A stretch of DNA of 5,357 nucleotides from Alphaproteobacteria bacterium (GTDB lineage: Bacteria > Pseudomonadota > Alphaproteobacteria > Rhizobiales > Aestuariivirgaceae). The notes under the pieces are model-generated. The model searched no databases. It worked only from the letters and a program-made list of their open reading frames with translations, and was not told where the DNA came from. Position numbers and translations under genes: made by a program. Positions 1 through 4,910 of this stretch are shown piece by piece (positions within the stretch are counted from its first letter, which is position 1; every line of letters begins with the position of its first letter). The stretch is taken from positions 1-5,357 of the forward strand of contig JAGRLX010000162.1 of assembly GCA_020441605.1 (NCBI GenBank), given 5' to 3'.

Positions 1-110
1 GTCGCCTCAGAGATTCCCGCCTTTCGACAGACCTCACCGACCGCCGTTCCGTCTTCAGCCTGCTTCAGCACAAACGCGATCTGCGCCTCCGAGAACTTCG
101 ATGCCTTCAT
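1..110 (-). CDS. IS3-family transposase OrfA, N-terminal fragment (runs off the window)
   Basis: Thirty-six codons are visible, beginning MKASKFSEAQIAFVLKQAE and continuing through a DGTAVGEVCRKAGIS segment. This is the characteristic start of OrfA in IS407-type IS3 elements, where it forms the N-terminal helix-turn-helix (Tnp_1/HTH_8-like) domain that binds the terminal repeats. In the family a full OrfA is about 90 residues and is followed by OrfB, which carries the DDE catalytic core and is reached by programmed -1 frameshifting. The ATG at 108-110 is supported by an AAGGAG Shine-Dalgarno sequence at 117-122 with a 6-nt spacer. Whether the gene is intact beyond the window edge cannot be judged. 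Confidence 0.85.
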   Translation of the reverse strand, partial: MKASKFSEAQIAFVLKQAEDGTAVGEVCRKAGISEA

Positions 111-190
111 GGAACTCTCCTTCTCCCCATCCAGGGATCATAAGTGGAAAATTCCAGCCAAAAACGGTCCGGTTCAAAGGGGGCACGTCA
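1..190 (-). mobile_element. Left end of an IS3-family (IS407-group-like) insertion sequence, truncated by the window
   Basis: Read on the minus strand, the element begins at about position 190 with TGACGTGCCCCC followed by TTTGAACCGGACCG, the TG-initiated, C-rich terminal repeat style of IS407-group IS3 elements. A 12-bp near-dyad, TGGAATTTTCCA (145-156), lies inside the end. An OrfA start follows 80 bp in from the tip. Only this end is present, so the length, OrfB and the target duplication cannot be seen. The group assignment comes from recognising the terminus and the OrfA N-terminus, not from a database match. The element sits 61 bp beyond the stop of the ABC ATPase gene. Confidence 0.8.
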
Positions 191-251
191 GTCTAGAGTT
201 AGATGTGGGAGAGCCGTCCACCGCATCAGGTTGCTTTTTCGCACGCACTTC

Positions 252-1301
252 TCAGCCTCCTAGGCGCTTGCCGGTCTGCGTGTCGAAAACGTGCAGCGTC
301 GACGGCTTAAGGCGGATGGGGATGCGGTCGCCATACTTGGCCTCAAGGCGCGCCGAACTGATCTGAACTGGCTGGCCCTCGATCGAACCAACGAGAAGCG
401 TTGTGGTGCCAAGCTGTTCTGTTACGTCAACGACAAACTCGAGATTGCCGCCCGTTCCAATCTCGATATGGTCGGGCCGCACACCTATATGAATCGGCCC
501 GTCCTGGTGGCTTTCGAGTTTTTCTCCCACAACCACCGAGCCGATCTTCACGCTACCGTTTAGTGCTTCGCCTTTCACGAAATTCATCTCCGGCGAGCCG
601 ACAAAACCTGCAACAAACTTTGTTGCAGGGCGATCGAAGATTTCCAGAGGAGATCCGACCTGTTCGACATATCCGTCACGCATCACTACGACCTTGTCTG
701 CCATAGTCATGGCTTCGACCTGATCGTGGGTGACATAGACCATGGTTTTGCCGACGGTGCGATGAAGTTGCGACAACTCGATGCGCATATGGGCACGGAG
801 CTTGGCATCGAGATTGGATAGCGGTTCGTCGAGCAGAAAGACATTGGCCTCTCTGACCAAGGTACGTCCCAATGCAACGCGTTGCATTTGCCCGCCGGAA
901 AGCTGTTTAGGCTTGCGCTCCAGCAGCGGCTCAAGATTCAGCATTCTGGCGACTTCATTGACCTTGGTGTCGATCACGGACTTAGAGGTGCCGCGCACCT
1001 TCAGGCTGAAGCCAAGATTCTCTCGTACGGTTTTGTGAGGGTAGAGGGCGTAATTCTGGAACACCATGCCGATATTGCGGTCGGCCGGCTGAAGCCGTGT
1101 CACGTCGCGGTCACCGATGAATATGCGCCCTGACGTGACATGTTCAAGCCCTGCCACCATACGCAGTGTTGTCGACTTGCCACATCCGGATGGACCGAGA
1201 AAGGCGACAAACTCACCATCTTCCACTGTCAGGTTGACGCCATGCACCACTGTCAGAGAGCCGAATAGTTTGCGGACGTCTTCAAGTACAAGCTTAGCCA
1301 T
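252..1301 (-). CDS. ABC transporter ATP-binding protein, carbohydrate (CUT1/UgpC/MalK) type
   Basis: This 349-residue protein is the usual full length for the UgpC/MalK/MsmX group, the ATPase that drives import of sugars, polyols or glycerol phosphate through two permeases and a periplasmic binding protein. Visible motifs are Walker A GPSGCGKST (36-44), the Q-loop FQNYALYPH (Q82), the signature LSGGQ (134-138), Walker B VFLLDEP (154-160, D158/E159), the D-loop SNLDAKLR (162-169) and the H-loop histidine H192. A C-terminal TOBE/OB-fold region of about 110 residues contains the IGVRPDHIEI segment (272-281) typical of this group. All catalytic residues are present, so it should be active. Small departures from the family are Lys in YPHKTV, where Met is usual, and VALGRTLV after the signature. 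The start ATG has only a weak GGA at 1306-1308. No permease or binding-protein gene is in the window. The substrate cannot be deduced; ATPases of this group are sometimes shared between transporters. Confidence 0.96.
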   Translation of the reverse strand: MAKLVLEDVRKLFGSLTVVHGVNLTVEDGEFVAFLGPSGCGKSTTLRMVAGLEHVTSGRIFIGDRDVTRLQPADRNIGMVFQNYALYPHKTVRENLGFSLKVRGTSKSVIDTKVNEVARMLNLEPLLERKPKQLSGGQMQRVALGRTLVREANVFLLDEPLSNLDAKLRAHMRIELSQLHRTVGKTMVYVTHDQVEAMTMADKVVVMRDGYVEQVGSPLEIFDRPATKFVAGFVGSPEMNFVKGEALNGSVKIGSVVVGEKLESHQDGPIHIGVRPDHIEIGTGGNLEFVVDVTEQLGTTTLLVGSIEGQPVQISSARLEAKYGDRIPIRLKPSTLHVFDTQTGKRLGG

Positions 1302-1312
1302 TTATTCCACTT

Positions 1313-1327
1313 TCTCTGAAACAGAGA
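1313..1327. promoter_or_regulatory. Perfect dyad TCTCTG-AAA-CAGAGA, candidate operator
   Basis: Two perfect 6-bp arms are separated by 3 bp. The dyad overlaps the last bases of the proposed -10 and the inferred transcription start of the ABC ATPase gene, the classical place for repressor binding. In RNA it could also form a short leader hairpin 12 nt before the start codon. There is no T-run to make it a terminator. I do not recognise the regulator family. Confidence 0.35.
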
Positions 1328-1353
1328 TTATCGCTTACACAGATATATAACAA
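1325..1353 (-). promoter_or_regulatory. Candidate sigma-70-type promoter for the ABC ATPase gene
   Basis: Read on the minus strand, TTGTTA (1348-1353) is a reasonable -35 and TAATCT (1325-1330) a reasonable -10, separated by exactly 17 bp of AT-rich DNA. Transcription would start near 1318, giving a leader of about 17 nt before the ATG at 1301. This is pattern matching only. Alphaproteobacterial promoters are loosely conserved and AT-rich DNA yields chance hits. Confidence 0.35.
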
Positions 1354-1375
1354 TGAAACACTTAGCCGCCTCATA

Positions 1376-1396
1376 AAAGTATTAGATATATACTTT
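1376..1396. promoter_or_regulatory. Dyad AAAGTAT-N7-ATACTTT, candidate protein-binding site
   Basis: The 7-bp arms match perfectly around a 7-bp spacer (TAGATAT). The 21-bp site lies about 75 bp upstream of the ATPase start and about 23 bp upstream of its proposed -35, a position that suits an activator. It sits in AT-rich DNA, so some chance symmetry is expected, but a 14/14 pairing is uncommon. The cognate regulator is unknown. Confidence 0.3.
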
Positions 1397-1590
1397 AAGT
1401 TTCCGGCCGGTCGATGAAGTCTGAGCGTGTGAAGCAAGTGGCAAGGGTTTCAGAAATCGAACATCCGCTGCCGACGTATGTTTGCTTGCTGAGCCCAGTT
1501 CTCCGACGTGTTCTTAGCTTCGCCCGACTTCAGGTACGAAACATGTCACTGGTTTTTGCTCCCTGGATAAGATACCTGTTTCGAGCCAAG

Positions 1591-3234
1591 CTACCCGGCG
1601 CTTGTTCCGCCGGCCAGCTTCTGGTTTGCCAAACGCGCATGCAAGGACGTATCGCCATACCTAATGTGCTCCGAGATCTTTTCTGCCATCGCCATAATCG
1701 GTAGATTGGGATTGCCACCCACCAGCGTTGGCATGATCGAGCCATCAATTACTCTCAGGCTCTCAATTCCTCGGACCCTCAAATTGGGGTCAACGACAGC
1801 GTCCTTGTCGTTGCCCATGCGACAGGTGCCGACGGGGTGATAAATCGTCTCCGCCTTATTGCGCAGCCAGGCTTCCAATGTCGCGCCACCTGCAAATGCC
1901 TCAGGATCAAATGTACGTTTGCATAGGTCGGCAAACGGCTTTAGCCTGGTGATGTCGCACATTTCTGAAATGCCGTTGCGCAGACTAACAAGATCGCTGC
2001 TCTCCGAAGCGAAGCGAGGGTCGATCAACGGATCGTCAGCCGGGTTGGCATTTCGCAGCCTGACATTTCCACGACTGGCCGGGCGCAACTGACAAACTCG
2101 AACAGCGAAGCCGTGAGCCACACTGTCTTCGTTTGGTGCATTGCGCAGGACGTCGATGTAATGGGCCTGCCATTCTGGAATTGAGGACAAGCGATCCGGC
2201 CCCCAAAATACACCTGTTTCCACGCCGTTCGAGGCCCCCGGACCGCCACCGCCAGTCAAAATGTAGTGGAGGCCTGCGAGCCCGCCTCGGATAATCCCGA
2301 GATAGGGCGTCAACGTTGTTGGTTTCACCGCCTCGAACCGAATAGCACAATCGAGATGGTCCTGCAGATTCTCGCCGACATTGGGTTGATCAAGAACTTG
2401 ACGAACGCCAAACGAACCAAGATGGTCGGCGGGCCCGATGCCGGACAACATCAATAGCTGCGGCGACTTAATAGCGCCGGCGGCGAGCAACACTTCCCGG
2501 TCTGCAAACAACGTCGTCTCACGGCCTTTGTAGCCGATCACAATACCCCGAGCGCGCATTCCCTCAACATGGATCCGGCGCACCGCAGTTTTGGCCATGA
2601 TCGTCAGATTGCCACGTCCCTTCGCCAGATCGAGATATTTGAATGCGCCTGACCTCTTGCCGTTTGCAATAGTGAGTTCGTAAAAGCCGGCGCCAACCTG
2701 AGATGGACCATTGAAACCCTGGTTTCTTGGGAGGCCGGCGTTGACGGCACTTTCAATCAGCGCGCTCCCCGGTTCCCGTATTGGTCCATATGAAAGTGCG
2801 ATCGGGCCCGAATAGCCACGATCCGGATCCCTGCCGTTTGTTACTTGCGTCGCGTTTTCCAGTTTGTGGAAATAGGGGCGCATCGCCTCGAAAGTCCATT
2901 GCGGCATACACTGGGCGGCCCAACCATCATAGTCGGCGGGGTTGCAACGCATTGCAATCATGGAATTGATCGCTGAGGAGCCGCCGATCGCGCGACCGCG
3001 TGGGATGAATATCTTGCGGTTGTTCAGATACTGCTGCGGTTCAGTCCAGAAACGCCAGTTGTATTTGGCACTGTTGTAGAGAACACGAATCCCAGCTGGC
3101 ATGTTTATGAACACCGAGGGCGGCGCGCCTGCTTCGACGAGCAGTACCTTTACATTGGGGTCCTCACTTAGACGCTCAGCCAGTACACATCCCGCTGATC
3201 CTGCGCCCACTACAATATAGTCATACCTAGACAA
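1591..3234 (-). CDS. GMC-family FAD-dependent oxidoreductase (choline/alcohol dehydrogenase-like)
   Basis: This gene encodes a cytoplasmic flavoenzyme that should oxidise an alcohol to an aldehyde; there is no signal peptide or membrane segment. Residues here are counted from the start preferred below, which gives 547 residues, normal for bacterial GMC dehydrogenases of about 530-560. The N-terminal Rossmann motif VVGAGSAGCVLAERL is at 8-22 and the ribose-binding acid is E34 in LLVEAG. PROSITE GMC signature 1 (GRAIGGSSAIN) is at 80-90 and signature 2 (GAIKSPQLLMLSGIGP) at 253-268. The catalytic pair is H466 in YHPVGTCRMG and N508 in GNPNLP, matching the His-Asn pair of the choline oxidase/BetA branch.

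A longer frame opens at TTG 3246. The TTG at 3234 is preferred because GGAGG (3240-3244) lies 5 nt upstream of it and the protein then begins SRYDYIVVGAG, as relatives do. The enzyme could handle choline, an aliphatic or aryl alcohol, or a polyol; sequence alone does not say. Being upstream of a sugar-type ATPase suggests, but does not prove, a carbohydrate or polyol. Confidence 0.95.
   Translation of the reverse strand: MSRYDYIVVGAGSAGCVLAERLSEDPNVKVLLVEAGAPPSVFINMPAGIRVLYNSAKYNWRFWTEPQQYLNNRKIFIPRGRAIGGSSAINSMIAMRCNPADYDGWAAQCMPQWTFEAMRPYFHKLENATQVTNGRDPDRGYSGPIALSYGPIREPGSALIESAVNAGLPRNQGFNGPSQVGAGFYELTIANGKRSGAFKYLDLAKGRGNLTIMAKTAVRRIHVEGMRARGIVIGYKGRETTLFADREVLLAAGAIKSPQLLMLSGIGPADHLGSFGVRQVLDQPNVGENLQDHLDCAIRFEAVKPTTLTPYLGIIRGGLAGLHYILTGGGGPGASNGVETGVFWGPDRLSSIPEWQAHYIDVLRNAPNEDSVAHGFAVRVCQLRPASRGNVRLRNANPADDPLIDPRFASESSDLVSLRNGISEMCDITRLKPFADLCKRTFDPEAFAGGATLEAWLRNKAETIYHPVGTCRMGNDKDAVVDPNLRVRGIESLRVIDGSIMPTLVGGNPNLPIMAMAEKISEHIRYGDTSLHARLANQKLAGGTSAG
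1595..1613. other. GC-rich stem-loop overlapping the end of the oxidoreductase gene
   Basis: CCGGCG (1595-1600) and CGCCGG (1608-1613) pair perfectly around a 7-nt loop. The structure covers the last codons of the GMC gene and ends 1 bp before its TAG. No U-rich run follows on the minus strand, so it is not a standard intrinsic terminator. It might slow or help end transcription or protect the 3' end, or be a by-product of Gly/Ala-rich coding. Confidence 0.3.
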
Positions 3235-3239
3235 CGACG

Positions 3240-3244
3240 CCTCC
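3240..3244 (-). promoter_or_regulatory. Strong ribosome binding site GGAGG that selects the TTG start at 3234
   Basis: On the minus strand GGAGG is followed by CGTCG and then TTG, an ideal 5-nt spacing. For the upstream TTG at 3246 no Shine-Dalgarno sequence is visible, and a TGA codon precedes it immediately in frame. An ATG at 3250 is in another frame. The site is partly inside a perfect palindrome (3242-3254). Confidence 0.7.
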
Positions 3245-3254
3245 AATCATTGGA
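3242..3254. promoter_or_regulatory. Perfect palindrome TCCAAT-C-ATTGGA overlapping the ribosome binding site
   Basis: The 6-bp arms are perfect around a single central base. The dyad covers three bases of the GGAGG ribosome site of the GMC gene. As DNA it could be an operator. As RNA a one-base loop is sterically poor, so a protein-binding site is the better reading. Its short length leaves room for chance. Confidence 0.3.
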
Positions 3255-3267
3255 AAAAGTCTTATGA

Positions 3268-3287
3268 AGCAAACAACGTAATTTGCT
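3268..3287. promoter_or_regulatory. 20-bp dyad centred on CG, LacI-like candidate operator of the oxidoreductase gene
   Basis: The sequence AGCAAACAACGTAATTTGCT has perfect 6-bp outer arms (AGCAAA/TTTGCT) and a symmetric ACGT centre, so 8 of 10 base pairs obey the symmetry. A dyad of about 20 bp with a central CG step is the form of LacI/GalR-family operators, which often control carbohydrate import and oxidation genes. It lies 34 bp upstream of the proposed TTG start, where it could overlap the promoter. No lacI-type gene is in the window, so the regulator assignment is inference. Confidence 0.4.
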
Positions 3288-3552
3288 CTAACCGCCCTGA
3301 TGCGTAATGAACCACGGAACACACGCTCCGACCAATGATGAGGACGACAAAGTATCGAGATGAGCAGCGAACCCGCAGGGATTTTGCTCAGTGCAGGTCA
3401 TGCACAACGAGCATCGACGCTAGGAGATCTGCAGAGCCCCTTCCCAATCGCTCGCGATCAAGAACCCAGCGCACATACGCTCATTCGACTTGCCCTCCCA
3501 GACTATGCACGCAGATCCAGAATTGCCTAAAGGTTGCGGACTGCGGTTGTAA

Positions 3553-3581
3553 TTGTATGCCAAATTGGTAGACCATATTTG
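3553..3581 (+). promoter_or_regulatory. Candidate rightward promoter
   Basis: TTGTAT (3553-3558) as -35 and TATTTG (3576-3581) as -10 are separated by exactly 17 bp. Transcription would begin near 3588, giving a short leader of about 14 nt before the ATG at 3602. The whole spacer end is occupied by a GntR-like dyad. A competing minus-strand reading, TTGACT (3587-3592) with TACCAA 17 bp further on, is also possible, so direction is not certain. Confidence 0.35.
3566..3575. promoter_or_regulatory. TGGT-AG-ACCA dyad, GntR/FadR (FCD)-type candidate operator
   Basis: TGGTAGACCA has perfect 4-bp arms around 2 bp and AT-rich flanks (ATTGGTAGACCAT). The TGGTNNNACCA-like core is the hallmark of operators bound by FadR-subfamily GntR repressors such as FadR, PdhR and LldR, which usually control catabolic genes and respond to organic acids. 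It fills the promoter spacer and abuts the proposed -10, so a bound protein would block initiation. No gntR gene is visible here. The core is short, and the family assignment is inference from the motif. Confidence 0.4.
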
Positions 3582-3594
3582 TCTGCAAGTCAAA
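3578..3594. promoter_or_regulatory. Imperfect 17-bp dyad TTTG...CAAA next to the GntR-like site
   Basis: TTTGTCTGCAAGTCAAA pairs at 6 of 8 positions around a central C. It overlaps the proposed -10 and start of the rightward promoter and lies 3 bp from the TGGTAGACCA dyad, so the two may form a composite operator. The imperfect symmetry makes it weaker evidence than its neighbour. Confidence 0.2.
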
Positions 3595-3601
3595 CCTTAG
3601 C

Positions 3602-3627
3602 ATGGCTTTGCTTGATGCGGCGCAGCT
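3602..3627 (+). pseudogene. Possible 5' stub of a rightward gene cut by the IS5 insertion
   Basis: An ATG at 3602 opens a frame reading MALLDAAQ before the sequence enters the IS5 terminal repeat; it then continues through the IS end to a TGA at 3662. The stub sits directly behind a promoter-like stretch carrying an operator-like dyad, which is the main reason to take it seriously. There is no clear Shine-Dalgarno sequence in the short leader. On the far side of the IS5 element the sequence belongs to an IS630 transposase in another frame, so the rest of the gene is not in the window. Eight residues do not identify a family, and this could be a chance ATG. Confidence 0.25.
3624..3627. repeat. 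Left copy of possible 4-bp target duplication (AGCT) of the IS5 element
   Basis: AGCT precedes the element tip GGACGG here and follows the other tip at 4904-4907. Four bp is the usual duplication length for the IS5 group, although IS5 itself favours CTAA/CTAG-like targets. AGCT is its own reverse complement, so a duplication cannot be told from a longer inverted repeat. The flanks beyond it do not rejoin into one recognisable gene. Confidence 0.4.
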
Positions 3628-3643
3628 GGACGGATCGAAGAAC
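3628..3643 (+). repeat. IS5 element terminal inverted repeat, left copy (transposase 3' side)
   Basis: GGACGGATCGAAGAAC matches the reverse complement of 4888-4903 at 15 of 16 positions; the difference is A versus T at the seventh base. Similarity ends sharply inside position 3643. Outside the tip the match continues through CAGCT, because AGCT is palindromic. Confidence 0.9.
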
Positions 3644-3679
3644 TACGTGTTGACGGCAGAATGATGCGTTTCTGACAAT

Positions 3680-3706
3680 CCGGCGCTTTTTGCGTCGGCT
3701 TTTGTT
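3680..3706 (+). terminator. Inward-facing terminator-like hairpin inside the IS5 element
   Basis: On the plus strand CCGGCGC (3680-3686) pairs with GCGTCGG (3692-3698), one pair being G-U, around a UUUUU loop, and CTTTTGTT follows. This resembles an intrinsic terminator for transcription entering the element from the left, antisense to the transposase. Read on the minus strand the stem has a mismatch and no U-run, so it is a poorer terminator for the transposase itself. Confidence 0.45.
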
Positions 3707-3751
3707 GGGAACTCGTCCCGGGCAAGACGCCAATGGGGTATGCAGTGCGCT

Positions 3752-4828
3752 TCAGACGGCGCCGATCTGCTCGAGATAGATGAAGCGTCTGATATTGTAG
3801 ACGAGATTGGCCATGCCGATCTTCATCTCGGCGCGCTTGATGCCGACGGTGCGCATGAACAGGCCCATTCGGGATTTCTGGTCGGCGAACACATGCTCGA
3901 CGCGGGAGCGGATCACGGACTTGCCGGCGTTGGCGCGCCGGGTCGGCACAGGCATCTCCCGGTGCGGTGGCTTCTTGTGGTGGACCTTCGAGACGAAGCC
4001 GTTCTTGTCCATGAAGGCTTCGTTCGCGGCCGACCGATATGCGGTGTCGGCCCACACTGCGGAACCCGTACTACTGCGATCCAGAAGTCCCTCGCGTAGC
4101 CGGGCTCCATCATGCGCACTCGCATTCGTCGCCTTCCAGCGCCGTATCAGACGGAAGCGACGATCGATGGAGATGTGGTTTTTGTAGCCGAAGGCCGGAA
4201 TGGCGAGATCGACGGCCGGCACAGTGCCATCCTCCTGCGGCTTGGCCTTCGTGAACTTGACCGTCCAGCGCGCGTCGCGGTCCTTGTGCCGCAACTTCGC
4301 GGGCCTGTCCTTCCAGGCTTCCGGTATCTTGCCAGCCTTGATGTCGGCTTTCTCCACCTTCGTATTGCGCTGACGCGGAGCGGCGACCAGCGAGGCGTCG
4401 ACGATCTGACCGGACATCGGGATGTACCCGCCGTCACGCAGCATCGCATCGAAGCGCTCGAACAGCGGGCCGATCGAGCCGGCCTTCGTCAGCCGCTCCC
4501 GGAACAGCCATATCGTCTTTGCATCAGGCACACGATCCGAAAGCCCGAGCCCGAGGAAACGCATGAACGAGAGCCGGTCATTGATCAGATACTCGGTGCG
4601 CTCGTCCGACAGCGTGTTGATCGTCTGGATCAAAAGGATCTTGAACATCATCACCGGATCGACGGGCGGACGCCCGCCTTTGCTCCCGTCGCTGTAGGAG
4701 AGCGCCGCATCAAGCTCTTGCCGGAACAACTCGAAATCGACGGCTCGCGAAAACGCTTCAAGCTGATCGCCGAGCCCGCTCAGACGAGACAGCCGCTCAT
4801 CAATGTCAAAGAAACCCGGCTGATCCAT
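3752..4828 (-). CDS. IS5-family transposase (DDE)
   Basis: This 358-residue transposase is full length for the IS5 group. It begins MDQPGFFDIDERLSRLSGLG and has an N-terminal DUF772/InsH-type region of about 40-130 with GGRPPVDPVMMFKILLI (51-67) and the SDRVPDAKTIWLFRERL segment (97-113). The DDE catalytic core follows, with D144 in QIVDASLV, D261 in VWADTAYRS and E311 in RVEHVFADQK. The last segment contains the Y(2)R(3)E(6)K-type motif: RSRVEHVFADQK. A basic insert with many Lys and Arg (150-195) is usual in this group. It would cut and paste or replicate the element by acting on the 16-bp terminal repeats. The ATG at 4828 is preceded by GGGGA with a short spacer. No stop or frameshift interrupts it and all three catalytic acids are present, so it is probably functional. 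Confidence 0.96.
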   Translation of the reverse strand: MDQPGFFDIDERLSRLSGLGDQLEAFSRAVDFELFRQELDAALSYSDGSKGGRPPVDPVMMFKILLIQTINTLSDERTEYLINDRLSFMRFLGLGLSDRVPDAKTIWLFRERLTKAGSIGPLFERFDAMLRDGGYIPMSGQIVDASLVAAPRQRNTKVEKADIKAGKIPEAWKDRPAKLRHKDRDARWTVKFTKAKPQEDGTVPAVDLAIPAFGYKNHISIDRRFRLIRRWKATNASAHDGARLREGLLDRSSTGSAVWADTAYRSAANEAFMDKNGFVSKVHHKKPPHREMPVPTRRANAGKSVIRSRVEHVFADQKSRMGLFMRTVGIKRAEMKIGMANLVYNIRRFIYLEQIGAV

Positions 4829-4887
4829 GTCAAATCCCCAAAACCGCGAAAGGGGACGGAATCATAAACCACCGCTCAAAACCAGAG

Positions 4888-4903
4888 GTTCTTCGAACCG
4901 TCC
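4888..4903 (-). repeat. IS5 element terminal inverted repeat, right copy (transposase 5' side)
   Basis: Read on the minus strand it is GGACGGTTCGAAGAAC, matching the left repeat at 15 of 16 positions. It lies 60 bp upstream of the transposase ATG. The interval between them should hold the transposase promoter, but I could not pick a convincing -35/-10 pair. Confidence 0.9.
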
Positions 4904-4907
4904 AGCT
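4904..4907. repeat. Right copy of possible target duplication (AGCT)
   Basis: This is the direct partner of AGCT at 3624-3627, immediately outside the right IS5 tip. IS630 coding sequence becomes recognisable only 6-10 bp further on. The duplication would imply that the junction to the IS630 remnant predates the IS5 insertion; a chance match after an IS-linked deletion is equally possible. Confidence 0.4.
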
Positions 4908-4910
4908 GGT

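Larger units (their letters stand above)
1302..1590. other. AT-rich intergenic region between the oxidoreductase and the ABC ATPase
   Basis: This 289-bp gap lies downstream of the GMC gene and upstream of the ATPase gene. The third nearest the ATPase (1302-1400) is much richer in A and T than its surroundings and holds a candidate minus-strand promoter and two dyads, listed separately. From about 1400 to 1590 I see no convincing gene, RNA or repeat. A rightward frame that opens at 1414 has no Shine-Dalgarno sequence or recognisable domain and runs into the antisense of the oxidoreductase. The gap suggests that the two genes are not simply one tightly packed operon. Confidence 0.7.
3235..3623. 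other. Intergenic control region between the oxidoreductase and the IS5 element
   Basis: About 390 bp contain no convincing complete gene. The left end (3240-3287) holds the GMC ribosome site and two dyads. The right end (3553-3610) holds a rightward promoter-like stretch with an operator-like dyad and a short cut reading frame. The middle, roughly 3300-3540, shows nothing I can identify. A plus-strand frame of 78 codons at 3335-3571 is rich in Arg, Ser, Cys and Thr, has no domain or ribosome site and looks non-coding. Before the IS5 insertion this was probably a divergent promoter region. Confidence 0.55.
3628..4903 (-). mobile_element. Complete IS5-family (IS5 group) insertion sequence, 1276 bp
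   Basis: The element is bounded by 16-bp inverted repeats, GGACGGATCGAAGAAC on the left and its near-complement on the right, with one mismatch. The tips resemble the classical IS5 terminus GGAAGGTGCGAATAA at 12 of 15 positions, from memory of IS5. It carries one transposase gene on the minus strand, with 75 bp upstream and 124 bp downstream inside the element. Length, single gene, GG...CC tips and possible 4-bp duplication all fit the IS5 group. The element separates the metabolic locus from an IS630 remnant. Its transposase is uninterrupted, so it may still be mobile. Confidence 0.9.

Noticed and set aside
145..156. TGGAAAATTCCA near-dyad as an operator downstream of the ABC ATPase
   Set aside because: It lies inside the IS3 terminal region and belongs to that element, not to regulation of the ATPase gene.
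191..251. Terminator for the ABC ATPase gene
   Set aside because: Only a 4-bp stem (GTGG/CCAC) could be drawn and no U-run follows on the minus strand.
1414..1704. Plus-strand frame of 96 codons between the ATPase and the oxidoreductase
   Set aside because: It runs into the antisense of the oxidoreductase, has no ribosome site and contains no recognisable domain.
3335..3571. Plus-strand frame of 78 codons in the intergenic control region
   Set aside because: It has odd Cys/Arg/Ser-rich composition and no ribosome site, and it reads through the GntR-like operator and promoter, so it is most likely non-coding.
3597..4055. Open frame of 152 codons on the minus strand overlapping the transposase 3' end
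   Set aside because: It is a different frame of the transposase gene running out through the IS end. Composition is low-complexity Arg/Pro-rich and no motif is visible.
4112..4867. Long open frame of 251 codons on the plus strand opposite the IS5 transposase
   Set aside because: It is antisense to a well-supported transposase with intact DDE residues. The translation is Arg-rich with no recognisable domain, a usual shadow of GC-rich coding DNA.
3623..4908. Longer 21-bp inverted repeats including CAGCTGG as the IS5 ends
   Set aside because: The outer AGCT is self-complementary and equally explained as a target duplication. The resemblance of GGACGG... to the known IS5 tip places the ends at 3628 and 4903.
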